A stretch of DNA of 64,000 bases from Paramecium sonneborni (GCA_905182985.1 CAJJDN010000005.1:675240-739239); one strand, 5' to 3'; shown: positions 1 to 11,773, counted from the stretch's first letter. The notes: generated from the sequence alone by a model not told the origin. Translations and numbers: made by a program.

Positions 1-337
1 TACATATAAAAACTAATGATTATTATAATTAATAATTTTCTAATACTTTGGATTAGCTTCTATTACTTTGAAATATTTGTATAGCAATATGATTTGTTTT
101 TGTTTTTAATAAAATTAAATCCCCTTTTATTTATTAGATCAAACTCTTAATATATTCAGTCAATAACAAAATTAAAAGCATAATTATCTAAGAGTTTCTA
201 TTTAGACTACTGAAAAAATATATTAAGTTCTTATTTCTATTAATATTAATTATTACCTTTTTCTTCCTTTCAATTTTTAAAATAATTTATCACTATTTTA
301 TGATTTAATGATTATTTCAGTTTTTCTTCATCTATTT
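1..337. other. Leader region, no gene supported
   Basis: AT-rich sequence at the window edge. The first supported gene may start at the ATG at 308 instead of 338, but upstream of that I see no frame with convincing composition. Confidence 0.4.
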
Positions 338-1285
338 ATGAGACTTGAAAATTTTCTACCAATTCTTGATTAATTTCAAAAACTTAAAAGAATGTTGGAC
401 TAAGGTTAATCTAATTAGAAAAATGACAACATAGATTTAATGATCAGATTAAAATAACTGTAGAAAATTAATTATTTTAATGTAAAAATAAAATAAGTCA
501 TTTTTTGAGTAAGAAACATGTTTAGCTGAAATTGAATTGCCAACAGAATTGAGATATCAATTCTTATAGTGGACGAAAAAGTTAGAGAAATAAGATAAAT
601 ATTAAGAAAAATTGAAGGCTAGTTTGGAAATGAAAAACAATGAATATTTCTTAATAATAGAAGATGATAAAGATGAAAAATAATCAATAAGAATGAATAT
701 AAGTGAATTAAGATAACCTATGAATAAATGTAATTTATTAATACCATCACCTCCTTATAATGAACCTAGAGATATTTAAAATATTAATTGCTTACCTTAT
801 AAAGCAAGAGCAAAAATAGAAAATTGTTAAAAAGATGTAGAAGATTTGTAATCTTAATTTCGTCACCTTTATTATAGCAAAAAACAAAAACCGAAATAAA
901 TTGTTTAAACAGGTAGTTCAGATTTTGAAATAAGTGAAAGTTTAAGTGATTTTTCATTACCTGATCCCTTTTAACTTCCTCATTTAGGTATTTATATAAT
1001 TAAAATTCAGAATTTAGAGAACAAAATACAAGTTAAAAACCACAAGTAGAAGTGGATAAGAAAACTTTAAAGACTAATTTGATAGATTTTTTGAGATCAA
1101 AAGGTGATATTGGAGCAAGTATTTAAGAAATAAAGTAATCTTATAAATTTTAAAATATCCCAGATGTAAATATACATATATATTAATAATAGAAACATTT
1201 AAAAGAAGTGTTAAAATCATTTGCTCAAACTACTATGAGAGCTAGCAAAATATTTTATTATTTACCTTCTACATTGTTAAATTGA
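338..1285 (+). CDS. Hypothetical coiled-coil protein, 298 aa
   Basis: I do not recognise a family. With TAA/TAG read as Gln, the frame runs from ATG 338 to TGA 1283-1285 once two introns are removed: 482-509 (28 nt, ends GAG) and 988-1010 (23 nt, ends CAG). The spliced length is exactly 299 codons. The N-terminal 130 residues are rich in Lys, Glu, Gln and Leu and look like a coiled coil. A Ser/Asp/Glu-rich linker follows, then a short basic C-terminus. An in-frame ATG at 308 would add ten residues, so the start is ambiguous. Confidence 0.6.
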
Positions 1286-1583
1286 TAAATTAAGTGAAAT
1301 AAAATATATAAAATTTTAATCAAATATATGATATTTTATTATAATATAAATATTTTTATTAAATAAGGAATTAGAAGTGTTCAAATTAAATAATTTGTGC
1401 TATATTTATCACTATATGAATATTGTTTAAATTAAATTATAGATTATTTTAAGAATTAGAATGATTTAGGAATTAAAAAATGATTATGATAACATTATAG
1501 TTATTTAAAACAATCCTTAAAATATTATTGTTATTTATAAATCAAAAAGTGCTTGAAATGAATAAGTTTATATATTATAATAA

Positions 1584-2038
1584 TCAACTACTTGTAGCTA
1601 GATGTTCATAGAAACAATAGGAATGAATGAGCTTATTATTTTCTCTGACTTCTATTTTTAGATTATTATTAGATTGGGGTATTGCTTTAGAGACTTTATA
1701 CCCAGTTGTTTTTTTAGTATTAAGTACATCAAGAATAGCTATTGGAACAGAGCGTTTATTATTTTTGTAGTAATGAATAAGAGATTTAGCACTAGAATAA
1801 TTGAGATTTAAAGTTTTCGCAACCTAAAAGTTAGAATAATAAAAATTACTTCCTTTATCTATTTTCCTTCTTAAAATACTTATCTAAATAATTATTTCTA
1901 TTATTCAATAGGTATTTTATGTATTTTTCTAGTATTTGATTTAGAAACAATTCTTTTTGGAATATAATCTTCCCCTTCAGAGCTTTATGTACTAGAGTTT
2001 TCATCTTAATATTATAAATGTGATATATGTTGGCTCAT
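1584..2038 (-). CDS. Small helix-turn-helix protein, 142 aa
   Basis: One 26-nt intron (1824-1849) is removed to give 143 codons from ATG (2036-2038) to TGA (1584-1586). The N-terminal 28 residues are Ser/Glu-rich. Residues about 35-85 read like a homeodomain-like helix-turn-helix of the sort found in transposases and in small protist DNA-binding proteins: a basic stretch, then EGKQIKEVAKTLNLNYSSAK (helix, turn, recognition helix) and a basic HYYKNNKR end. No catalytic DDE domain follows, so this is not an intact transposase. It may be a domesticated DNA-binding protein or a transcription factor. The family assignment rests on pattern only. Confidence 0.6.
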
Positions 2039-2277
2039 CTAAAATAATAGGTTTAAGATATTAAAAATATAAATAACAATGATTATGAATTATTAGATAA
2101 TTTATTTTTGATTTAGATTATTTTAAAAGAATATCTTCTGATGCACTAATTATTACAATTTAATTTAGTTTTATAATATGAATTAAATATGATCAATTTT
2201 TGTATTTTAGAATAGCATTATAATGTAGATAAAAAATAATATTTATTAATTTATCTTGATTGATTTATACTAATAAA

Positions 2278-2902
2278 TCATTAAGCTACAACAACTGGAG
2301 GTTTTCTCATTTCTCTTATAAAACGTTCATAAATTTCATCTTCTCTCTTTTTGAGTTCATCTTCAGTTCTTGGAGCATAATAATTTGGATAATCCAATCC
2401 TAATTAAGATTAATATATAAATAAAATTACCATATTTTGTAATTTTTAGTAATTATTTTTCTAAATAATTCACAACTTTAGAAGCATCAGCCCAATTTCT
2501 ATTAGAATTTGCTCTATGTCCAAGAATAAAAGGTGTTCTAAGATGAAAATATTGATTTTAATAGTTCTAAAATGGAATTGAAATATACCAACATTTTTTC
2601 AAGTCTTGCACCAACAGGGTAAAGATTAGTAACCCTTCCTGATTCATGATTAATAAATACTTTCATATGATTTAAAAATAATTCACCTAATCATATATTT
2701 TCATTTTACCAATTCTTAATCTCTTTGCAAATGCTTCATATTCAAATTCAGTCAAATCAGGTCTTAATGTGCTAAATGACGATTTATAATATTTGAAATG
2801 TTATTCTGTTGTCATTTATCTTGAATTAATAGCTATTCCTCTTTCTGGATCAATATATACTTCATCTTCTGTTGTTCCTCTTTAATTTCTTAATTGATTC
2901 AT
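2278..2902 (-). CDS. Conserved-looking unknown protein, 182 aa
   Basis: Three introns (2400-2430, 2567-2588, 2687-2709; 31, 22 and 23 nt) are removed to give 183 codons from ATG 2900-2902 to TGA 2278-2280. The composition is balanced (Tyr, Arg, Glu, Asp, Pro) and typical of an expressed, constrained gene. The C-terminal 40 residues form a charged helix (DELKKREDEIYERFIREMRK) ending in PPVVVAQ. No membrane segment or signal peptide is seen. I do not recognise the family; a small mitochondrial or complex-associated subunit is possible but is only a guess. The 5' part is repeated at 3917-4120 because of the assembly overlap. Confidence 0.65.
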
Positions 2903-3258
2903 TATTATATAAATAATAAAATATTTTCTTTTATTGAAAAATAAAATACTCTTCAACTTATTAATATTGGTAACTTTCTATTAATTAATAATTATCAATC
3001 TTACATGTGCTAAATAACTTGTATTTCAATACTCAAATTATTCTTAAGTTTTGAATATAATTTGTTTATATTAAAATAGGCATTACTTAGAGAGATTTAG
3101 AAAATATAATAATGTGTATAATAAAAATAATAAAAATGTAGAAATACCTTAAATTTATTTAGAATATATATAAAATAAATTATTATAGGTTTTCAATAAT
3201 TTTAGGTGAATAAATTATTCGATTAGGTTTTTTAAGAACTTTTATTTACTAATATTTT
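2903..3258. other. AT-rich intergenic stretch, nothing seen
   Basis: This lies between the start of the 182-aa gene and the decayed frame ending at 3259. I see no coding frame with convincing composition. It is repeated at 4121-4476 in the duplicate copy. Confidence 0.4.
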
Positions 3259-3733
3259 TCACATTTTTAGTTTTTGATTAATATAATTGAAAATCCTCCT
3301 ATAACTATTAATTCCTAATTCATTAAATTTAAAACATTGTCTTCTCAATACAGATTTGATTTAACGAAAATTAAGGTTAAGTGTATGCAAATAGAGATTT
3401 CTATCATAAATTAAAGTTTCTTCATATTTATAATCTTCATAAAGCACTATCTAAATGTTAAATCTTTTTAAGTCATTTAGATCCTGATCATTTAAACAAT
3501 TTATAAATATATATAAATTTATTTGGATTCAATTAATTTTTTCATATAAATCAAAATTGATTACTGAGTTCAATAAGAATGAATTAAGAACTGCATCTTT
3601 CTTTAATTAAATCTTATGAGATCATAAAAAATCTAAATCAATAAATATTGATCTATTTTATTTTTATACATAATAAAAATCATCTTCTTCAATGTAGCAT
3701 TTGTTGTTCTGCTTTTAGAGACAATGATAGCAG
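3259..3733 (-). pseudogene. Probable decayed reading frame with two in-frame TGAs
   Basis: On the minus strand one frame has protein-like composition (repeated Asp/Glu/Arg/Tyr, for example the stretch NDQDLNDLKRFNIQIVLYED) for about 150 codons, ending in TGA at 3259-3261. It is interrupted by two in-frame TGA codons that no GT..AG intron of ciliate length can remove. It lies immediately downstream of the small gene at 4907-5224 (copy 2 coordinates 4477-4951) and partly overlaps its 3' end in another frame. That small gene may therefore be the surviving 5' part of one broken gene. Confidence 0.35.
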
Positions 3734-3915
3734 CTGAGAAATTTGAATATCTAATTCAGATTCTATGTATTAAGTCTATTTTACCTCCATCAATATCTTC
3801 AATTGAAGTAATTTGACTTGTTCCAAAGAGATTAGCCATTCTTAATGCTGTTAAAGAGGAACACATTCTAAATTAACCATTAATGGATTTATTGACTCTA
3901 TAATAAAAATATTAT
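3689..3915 (-). other. Truncated duplicate of the 89-aa gene
   Basis: This is the copy-1 version of the gene at 4907-5224. It is cut inside the first intron where the sequence hits the N at 3916, and is an artefact of the contig overlap rather than a second gene. Confidence 0.7.
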
Positions 3916-3916
3916 N

Positions 3917-4120
3917 TTTCATTTTACCAATTCTTAATCTCTTTGCAAATGCTTCATATTCAAATTCAGTCAAATCAGGTCTTAATGTGCTAAATGACGA
4001 TTTATAATATTTGAAATGTTATTCTGTTGTCATTTATCTTGAATTAATAGCTATTCCTCTTTCTGGATCAATATATACTTCATCTTCTGTTGTTCCTCTT
4101 TAATTTCTTAATTGATTCAT
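3917..4120 (-). other. Truncated duplicate of the 182-aa gene 5' end
   Basis: This repeats the ATG and first exon of the gene at 2278-2902 (ATG at 4118-4120) and stops at the N at 3916. It is best read as the same locus sequenced twice. Confidence 0.7.
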
Positions 4121-4906
4121 TATTATATAAATAATAAAATATTTTCTTTTATTGAAAAATAAAATACTCTTCAACTTATTAATATTGGTAACTTTCTATT
4201 AATTAATAATTATCAATCTTACATGTGCTAAATAACTTGTATTTCAATACTCAAATTATTCTTAAGTTTTGAATATAATTTGTTTATATTAAAATAGGCA
4301 TTACTTAGAGAGATTTAGAAAATATAATAATGTGTATAATAAAAATAATAAAAATGTAGAAATACCTTAAATTTATTTAGAATATATATAAAATAAATTA
4401 TTATAGGTTTTCAATAATTTTAGGTGAATAAATTATTCGATTAGGTTTTTTAAGAACTTTTATTTACTAATATTTTTCACATTTTTAGTTTTTGATTAAT
4501 ATAATTGAAAATCCTCCTATAACTATTAATTCCTAATTCATTAAATTTAAAACATTGTCTTCTCAATACAGATTTGATTTAACGAAAATTAAGGTTAAGT
4601 GTATGCAAATAGAGATTTCTATCATAAATTAAAGTTTCTTCATATTTATAATCTTCATAAAGCACTATCTAAATGTTAAATCTTTTTAAGTCATTTAGAT
4701 CCTGATCATTTAAACAATTTATAAATATATATAAATTTATTTGGATTCAATTAATTTTTTCATATAAATCAAAATTGATTACTGAGTTCAATAAGAATGA
4801 ATTAAGAACTGCATCTTTCTTTAATTAAATCTTATGAGATCATAAAAAATCTAAATCAATAAATATTGATCTATTTTATTTTTATACATAATAAAAATCA
4901 TCTTCT

Positions 4907-5224
4907 TCAATGTAGCATTTGTTGTTCTGCTTTTAGAGACAATGATAGCAGCTGAGAAATTTGAATATCTAATTCAGATTCTATGTATTAAGTCTATTTT
5001 ACCTCCATCAATATCTTCAATTGAAGTAATTTGACTTGTTCCAAAGAGATTAGCCATTCTTAATGCTGTTAAAGAGGAACACATTCTAAATTAACCATTA
5101 ATGGATTTATTGACTCTATAATAAAAATATTATAAACTTACAATCTAATTGATACTTTCATTTATTGAGTTTTCATTGTAGAAAAGCTGATAAATTGTTT
5201 GGCAAAGGTAAAGAATCCCCGCAT
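4907..5224 (-). CDS. Small unknown protein, 89 aa
   Basis: Two introns (4981-5002, 22 nt; 5116-5141, 26 nt) are removed to give 90 codons. The N-terminus MRGFFTFAKQFISFSTMK is aromatic and basic without acidic residues, so it could be a mitochondrial targeting peptide. The rest is Ser/Leu-rich with an acidic patch (TSIEDIDGESELDI) and a Leu/Ser helix. I do not recognise it. The frame may continue into a decayed region downstream, in which case this is a truncated remnant. The 29-bp space to the divergent HOOK gene suggests a shared promoter region. Confidence 0.45.
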
Positions 5225-5253
5225 ATTAAATTTAATTTATTTTTAATTAAAAA

Positions 5254-6838
5254 ATGTAAAATTAAGAACTCTTGATAGCGATAGTAGATTGGATGAATAA
5301 GATTACTTTTTTAAAATATCATACAAATTTTAAAGAATATGCTGATGGGACATTATTTATTCAAATATTAAATCACATTAATACAGATCATTTTGGGTCT
5401 ACTTTTCATGTACAATTTAAATTAAATATTTAGGTTCTAGAAAATTAATCATATACAGATAATTGGGCTCTTAATATGTCTAGATTAAAATTGATTGTTG
5501 ACAAATTAACAGATTTTACACACAAATAATTAGATGTAAATGTAATGGAAATAGCAAAAGATAGAAATGAGAGTTAAATTTTAAAATTAATCGGAGTTAT
5601 TTGTTAAGTTTATATTCATTCTATGTCTTAGTTAATTTTATAGAGTGATTTCTAAGACGACTTTTTTGTACCTGTCTTATAATTATCAGAGTAAAAATAA
5701 GAATTAATTTCTTAATTTTTACAAACTTTAGTTGAACCATTTACATAATCTGAAGATAAAAGTTTATTGGATAAAATAGATGAATTAGAAACAGAAAATC
5801 ATAAATTGATACACTAAAACTAAGTTTTGATGAATGAAATTATAGAATAAAAGATGGCAATTAAAAAATTGGAATAGGATAATAAAGAAAAGACAGAATA
5901 AATAGTCATGATTGAATCTCATGGTAAAACATATATTTATTAACAATTTAGAGAGAAGATCTTCTTTTAATGAAGAGAAAATTAAAGAATTAGAAGAACT
6001 AAATAAATAATTATGGTAAAGTTAGTAAAAAACAAGAGAATTAGATTTAAAGGTTTAGTCTCAGTTAAGTTAAATAAAAGAAGCTAATTTATTAAAAGAA
6101 AATACTAAATTAGAGAATGAATAGTTGAAATTAAAAATTATGTAATACATAAAACAAGAATAAAAATGTGAACTAATAAAAGAAAAATTATCTTAATAGA
6201 AATTATATTATACTAAACTTATTGAAGATAAAGATAGATAAATTAATAAATTATAGTCTTCTTTTTAGGAAATTTTTAATTCTTTTTAAAATGAAAAGAA
6301 AAGAACCTTATCATTAGAAACTGAAGTTTAATCACTTTCATAAAAGATTACTGAATTAAATTAGGAATTTCATTAAAAAGAAGTTTGTTTGAATGAAAAG
6401 ATTAGAGAAGCTTCAAGAAGAGAGTCTAGAATGAATTCTTTTGATTTAACTGATTTAAAACCAGATTCTCGAATGAATACTAATGATTAAATAAACCTTG
6501 CTTAAGATTTAAATTAAAATAATGATTAATATTATGCATTACATATGAGTATGTTGATTTAGGAAGAAAATTATAAGAAGGAAATAGAGATCTTAAAAGA
6601 AAAAATAAAAAACCAAGAATAATAGATAAAAGCTTGGAAATAACTTAATGAAAGGTCTGATGAAAAAATAAAGTAGCTAGAATCCAAATCAATATCAGTA
6701 AATGATAATTAATCTGCTTAACACATTGCTTAACAAAATGAATAAATTAAACATTTAACTAATATGCTCAATTCATTTAATGATAAGTTTATTAAAATAA
6801 GAGAAGAACACTTAAGACTTTTAAAAACTTGTTAATGA
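5254..6838 (+). CDS. HOOK: HOOK-family protein (dynein adaptor-like), 518 aa
   Basis: One 28-nt intron (5924-5951) is removed to give 519 codons. Residues about 1-150 match the HOOK/CCDC88 N-terminal calponin-like domain: a hydrophobic first helix (LLIAIVDWMNKITF), DGTLFIQILNHI, and the diagnostic DNWALNMSRLKLIVDKLTDF helix. From about residue 190 onward the protein is a long Gln/Lys/Glu coiled coil with short breaks around the Ser/Arg-rich stretch near residue 400. In other eukaryotes HOOK proteins link dynein to cargo through this N-terminal domain and the coiled coil. The C-terminal cargo region is too diverged to name. It is shorter than animal HOOKs (about 700 aa). Confidence 0.75.
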
Positions 6839-6940
6839 AATATATTGTATATGATAATTATTTTATAATAATTTTACATATGAAAAATAAAAGCGAAGAA
6901 AGTGATATCATCAACTTAAAATATATTATAAATTTTATTA

Positions 6941-7561
6941 ATGATATATGTCCCTGTAATAGAAACGATATAAGTGACGAAAACAATTGAAAATGATAGA
7001 TTTGATGCTTCTCCTAATTTTCAAAGGTTCAAATATAATAATGTGTATTAAAATAATTTTTCTCTGGCCTGCAAAATTAATAATAACCCAATAAAAGCAA
7101 CATCAAATAAACATTCTGTTGTTTTTGGATCATCTTAAGAAAGAAAAAGAACATCAAAATTAATTTTGCCATCATTACAATATGACTTAAACTTTAAGTC
7201 AGTTGATAGACACTAAGCTTCACCAAAATTAAGAGTTCAGAGAACTAAAAGAATTAAATCAGAGAAATCTGATAAGTAATGCTGCCATTCTCCAATAATA
7301 AACAAAACTGAAACTATTGTCTAAACTACCACAGCAACTGAATTAAACTATCTATAAAAATTAATAAAAAGGGTTAAGACACCCAGAATTGAAAAAAAAC
7401 CTAAAATATCACTCAGATAAGATGAGTTTATTCCGATGAATTCTTAAGAACTTAAAGAAAGCTTATTCTCATTGATGTAAAAATTTTCTCATTAACAAGG
7501 AATAAATATGGTATAAAACAAAAATGACATGAAGAAGTGTTGTTTAAAATTGTAAATATGA
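6941..7561 (+). CDS. Hypothetical basic protein, 206 aa
   Basis: A single uninterrupted frame of 207 codons runs from ATG 6941 to TGA 7559-7561, about 100 bp after the HOOK gene on the same strand. It is rich in Ser, Lys, Arg and Thr with scattered proline (for example RERK, VQRTKRIKSEK and KRVKTPRIEKKPK patches), suggesting a disordered, possibly nucleic-acid- or cytoskeleton-binding protein. No domain is recognised. An alternative overlapping frame is less protein-like and ends early. Confidence 0.5.
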
Positions 7562-7819
7562 TATATTTATTAAACCAAATAATATTTATTATTCATTTTT
7601 AAATTAATGATTGTTTATTTAGAGCTTGAAAATTACATGAACTTTAAAGAATTATTAGTATAAACTATATTCCTTTACATGGTTTATTTATGAAAAGCTG
7701 AAAAAATAAGAAAAAATTAGTTTTTTTATAAAATTAAACAGCAGTTTGGTATCAAAAGTTTTGCAGATAAATGAATAAAAGCTTTCAAAATTAGTTTATA
7801 AGTATAATTATGTATACTT

Positions 7820-8554
7820 ATGAGTTTAAAGCAAAAAAGAATAATATTATTTAAAGAAACTATATTTTTTAATGTTTTTTTTTCGTTTATTAATAAAATG
7901 TTTAAATTATTGGAATATTTTTTTGTATTTCAACAAATCAATGATGAAAATTTGTCTTAGTAGTTTTAAGGATCATAATCCAGGATAATAATGATTAAAA
8001 TTATCAATTATTAATATAAGTTATAATTTAAATCTTCAAAATTACTAAAATAATTATCTTCTAATGAATAAATTATGTTTTCCTTAAAAAAAGTTTATTT
8101 CATAAAAGAATAGTTTATGATTTTAAAAATAGCAAATTACAATTTGCAAATTTAAGATACAAATATGATTTTGAATTATAAACTCTTTTCAAATAATGTT
8201 GGCTTTAAAAAAATAAGAAGTTAGCTTCTGTAATATTTGATAATTAGATTTTAGAGATTTTAAATCAAATCAGGAACATTTCATTTTGGCTAACAATTTT
8301 TGTTTAAAAAATTTTTCTTATAATCTAAAGATTTTAGTATAGAAAAAATAATATTATTATAATTAATAAAATTAATGAGAATTAAATAAAGAAGTAAAAA
8401 TATTCTTTTAAATTATTTTCAAGACATACTGTTGTAATTGAGTAATAATTTTAATCATTCTTTTATTGATTTTTCTAGCACAGTTTAAAAATGGATTAAT
8501 CTGATTATTAAATCTTTTTATTAATAACTGTTGTAAAAATTGTTCCCACAATGA
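7820..8554 (+). CDS. Doubtful open frame, 244 aa
   Basis: The frame is open for 245 codons without an intron, using TGA as the only stop. Its amino-acid mix is nearly all Ile, Leu, Lys, Phe, Asn and Gln with few Gly, Ala, Glu or Asp. That is what translation of AT-rich noise gives, so it may be spurious or a decayed gene. The 258 bp before it (7562-7819) show nothing. Confidence 0.25.
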
Positions 8555-8644
8555 CAATTAAATTTTAAGTTATTTATAATCATAATGATATTATTAGGAA
8601 GTATTTTCAAAGATTAATCAAATTTATATTAACAAAAATTTGCT

Positions 8645-9952
8645 ATGTCTAATCTAAAGTCTTCATTAACAGTTGGAATATTTTAATCACTTAGTTTTTG
8701 TGGTTTGAGATAAAAAATATTAAAGAACATCGCATTCCAACCACCAAAAGTTAGTTATGCTTTAAAACCCAGAATTGATGATAATACAACTTAAAGCACA
8801 TATAAAAATGTTTGCTCCATTTAATAAATAGAGGATGAGTAATTTATAAGATAGAAATCAAAATCTTATGATGATGAAAATATAAACTAACTTGGATTAT
8901 TGGATTTAGCTGAAGAGCTGATGCAATTTTCAAGTGGAAGTACGAGTCCATCGAGAGAGGAGTAAAATTTAATATAATAAGTCTTACATGTCCTTCTCAT
9001 GATTTTTATTTAATTGATGAACATGGAAAAGAGGTTAGCATACCAAAACAAGATAATTTAGAGTTGACTGGATATTTCTTAAAAGGGAGAAAAGGTCATA
9101 AGATAGCTTCCATATATGTTAAAAGCACTTTTCCTATGAGCGATATGGTAATATTGTTTAGTCATGGAAATGCAAGTGATTTGGGTTATATGATTGATAC
9201 ATTAATTGGTAATAAATATATTCTTATAAAACTAGATTTGTGTACTAATTTAAGAATAAATGTATTTGCGTATGAATATTCAGGTTATGGATTATCTTAA
9301 GGAAAATGTACAGATCTCAATATAATAAACAATGTATAAGTTGCTTATGATTTTTTGGTTACTTAATTAAAATTTGATCCTACAAAAATTATTGTATATG
9401 GTTATAGTATAGGATCTGGACCTAGTGTTATGTTAGTTTCTGATGATGAATTTCCAGTTGGAGGTTTAGTAGTTCATTCAGGATTGAGTTCTGGACTCAG
9501 AGTTTTAAATAATAAATTGAAATCAACTCCATTTTATGATATTTTTCCAAATGTTGATCGAATCAAAAATGTTACATGTCCAGTTTTTATTATGCATGGC
9601 TTAGAAGATGAAATTATTGATTACACTTAAGCAAAGTTATTAGCAAATAATTGTTAAAGATTATTTGAATATTGGGAGGTAGAAAATATTGGACATTCAG
9701 GAATTGATACTAATGCTGATCATAGAAAGAATTATTTTTATAAATTAAGAGATTTCATCAAATGTAAACATATTTTCATATAATAAAGTAATCAAATAAG
9801 AAAATTAAACAATTAAAGAACTTAAATAAAGAAATACGGCAAGTCCCAAAAATACTAAGTCTTACAATCATTATTATGATAACAAACTTAGAGACTTTCA
9901 TTTAAATTGCAAAAAAATAGAAGATTCAGATTCGCTAAAAAAATAATTATGA
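8645..9952 (+). CDS. ABHD17/FAM108-type alpha/beta hydrolase, 411 aa
   Basis: Three introns (8962-8981, 20 nt; 9209-9235, 27 nt; 9764-9788, 25 nt) are removed to give 412 codons. The hydrolase domain covers residues about 110-350: oxyanion region FSHGNASDLG, EYSGYGLSQG, nucleophile elbow GYSIGSG (Ser about 239), acid GLEDEIID (Asp about 306) and GHSGID (His about 335). The full triad and order match ABHD17 proteins, which in animals remove palmitate from membrane proteins. The usual Cys-rich N-terminus is not obvious here, and the N-terminal 100 residues and C-terminal 60 residues are extra. The 3' half recurs at 10343-10875 through the assembly overlap. Confidence 0.85.
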
Positions 9953-10043
9953 AAAATTCATTGATAAGATTTTGAAATTAATTGATATGTTTATGATGAT
10001 TATATATCTTAAAATAAAATCAGCTATTTTCACTTTGTCTTTT

Positions 10044-10308
10044 TCATATTCTCAAGATAACACTATCTTTATAAAAAAAATTTATTTATTCAACTTTAAC
10101 CTTATTTAAAATATTTTATTTTTCAAATTACAATAATAGTTTTACTGATATTTTATTTTCTATCTTATTATATACAATAAAGTTAAGGATATATCAAATG
10201 CAGAAATTACTAATAAATTAACATAAAGATCTCATTTTTATTCAATTAATCATCCACTTACTTCAAATCAAATTTTCTATAACTTTTTACTATTGATAAA
10301 CATCCCAT
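10044..10308 (-). CDS. Possible small N-myristoylated protein, 77 aa (copy 1)
   Basis: The frame starts MGCLSIVK, a plausible N-myristoylation/palmitoylation signal (Gly2, Cys3), and spans 78 codons after removal of a 31-nt intron. It is convergent with the hydrolase gene. The composition is only moderately protein-like, so it may be spurious. An identical copy lies at 10967-11231 because of the assembly overlap. Confidence 0.35.
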
Positions 10309-10342
10309 AAATAAAAATTATCCCTTAATTTTAATACATAAN

Positions 10343-10875
10343 ACCTAGTGTTATGTTAGTTTCTGATGATGAATTTCCAGTTGGAGGTTTAGTAGTTCAT
10401 TCAGGATTGAGTTCTGGACTCAGAGTTTTAAATAATAAATTGAAATCAACTCCATTTTATGATATTTTTCCAAATGTTGATCGAATCAAAAATGTTACAT
10501 GTCCAGTTTTTATTATGCATGGCTTAGAAGATGAAATTATTGATTACACTTAAGCAAAGTTATTAGCAAATAATTGTTAAAGATTATTTGAATATTGGGA
10601 GGTAGAAAATATTGGACATTCAGGAATTGATACTAATGCTGATCATAGAAAGAATTATTTTTATAAATTAAGAGATTTCATCAAATGTAAACATATTTTC
10701 ATATAATAAAGTAATCAAATAAGAAAATTAAACAATTAAAGAACTTAAATAAAGAAATACGGCAAGTCCCAAAAATACTAAGTCTTACAATCATTATTAT
10801 GATAACAAACTTAGAGACTTTCATTTAAATTGCAAAAAAATAGAAGATTCAGATTCGCTAAAAAAATAATTATGA
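10343..10875 (+). other. Duplicate 3' half of the ABHD17-like gene
   Basis: This is identical to 9420-9952 and includes the catalytic Asp and His regions, but has no start, oxyanion region or nucleophile. It begins immediately after the N at 10342. It should not be counted as a second hydrolase. Confidence 0.8.
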
Positions 10876-10966
10876 AAAATTCATTGATAAGATTTTGAAA
10901 TTAATTGATATGTTTATGATGATTATATATCTTAAAATAAAATCAGCTATTTTCACTTTGTCTTTT

Positions 10967-11231
10967 TCATATTCTCAAGATAACACTATCTTTATAAAAA
11001 AAATTTATTTATTCAACTTTAACCTTATTTAAAATATTTTATTTTTCAAATTACAATAATAGTTTTACTGATATTTTATTTTCTATCTTATTATATACAA
11101 TAAAGTTAAGGATATATCAAATGCAGAAATTACTAATAAATTAACATAAAGATCTCATTTTTATTCAATTAATCATCCACTTACTTCAAATCAAATTTTC
11201 TATAACTTTTTACTATTGATAAACATCCCAT
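10967..11231 (-). CDS. Possible small N-myristoylated protein, 77 aa (copy 2)
   Basis: This is the second assembly copy of 10044-10308, with the same MGC start, 31-nt intron and TGA at 10967-10969. Only one locus probably exists. Confidence 0.3.
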
Positions 11232-11773
11232 AAATAAAAATTATCCCTTAATTTTAATATTCACTTTTAATTAATATTAAACAATTTTTCTTATATTAAA
11301 CTATTTTAATCAATCAATTTTATTTTCTATTAGTCAATTTCGTTTTCTTTGAATACGAATTTGAGATAACTTTAATTATTTTTGTTAGTTTAATAATTAA
11401 ATAAATTCAAAAAATATAAAAATTATTTTTACCTACTGCAAATGATTATGAAAAATTAAATTTATAAATTAGCAAAAGAATGAATGAACTAAGTGTCTCA
11501 GATCTGGCTAATTTAAGATATATTTTTATCCCTGCAATACATAAATTGATATTAACTGTAATTATTAAATATACGCTTTTTAATTAAGATACAATAGTAT
11601 TTAAATATAGAATGGAAATGCTTCGATACTAAAGTAGATTTAAAACATTTAAATTTAATTCAAATTTAATTTTTTTAAAAATAGCTTGTTGTATCATTAA
11701 AAAATTGAACAAAAATAACTCTCAATTAATAAGAAGACATTTATTTTTGATAAGGAGATAATTAATCAGTTAA
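11232..11773. other. AT-rich stretch without a supported gene
   Basis: Several frames are open simply because only TGA stops translation. One plus-strand frame from about 11481 runs on into the antisense of the MORN gene, but its composition resembles noise. Nothing can be supported here. Confidence 0.4.

Larger units (their letters stand above)
2699..5133. repeat. 1217-bp direct duplication meeting at one N (assembly overlap)
   Basis: Bases 2699-3915 and 3917-5133 read as identical (offset 1218) and are separated by the single N at 3916. Both ends of the duplication fall inside introns of flanking genes, and each neighbouring gene is complete in only one copy. This is what two overlapping contigs joined without merging would produce. 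Confidence 0.85.
9420..11259. repeat. 917-bp direct duplication meeting at one N (assembly overlap)
   Basis: Bases 9420-10336 and 10343-11259 read as identical (offset 923). Five unmatched bases and the N at 10342 lie between them. The junction cuts the hydrolase gene in mid-exon, so the second copy has no 5' half. This fits unmerged contig ends, not a biological tandem duplication. Confidence 0.85.

Noticed and set aside
11481..11773. Plus-strand frame running into the MORN antisense
   Set aside because: It stays open only because TGA is rare in this composition; residues are noise-like and it merges into antisense.
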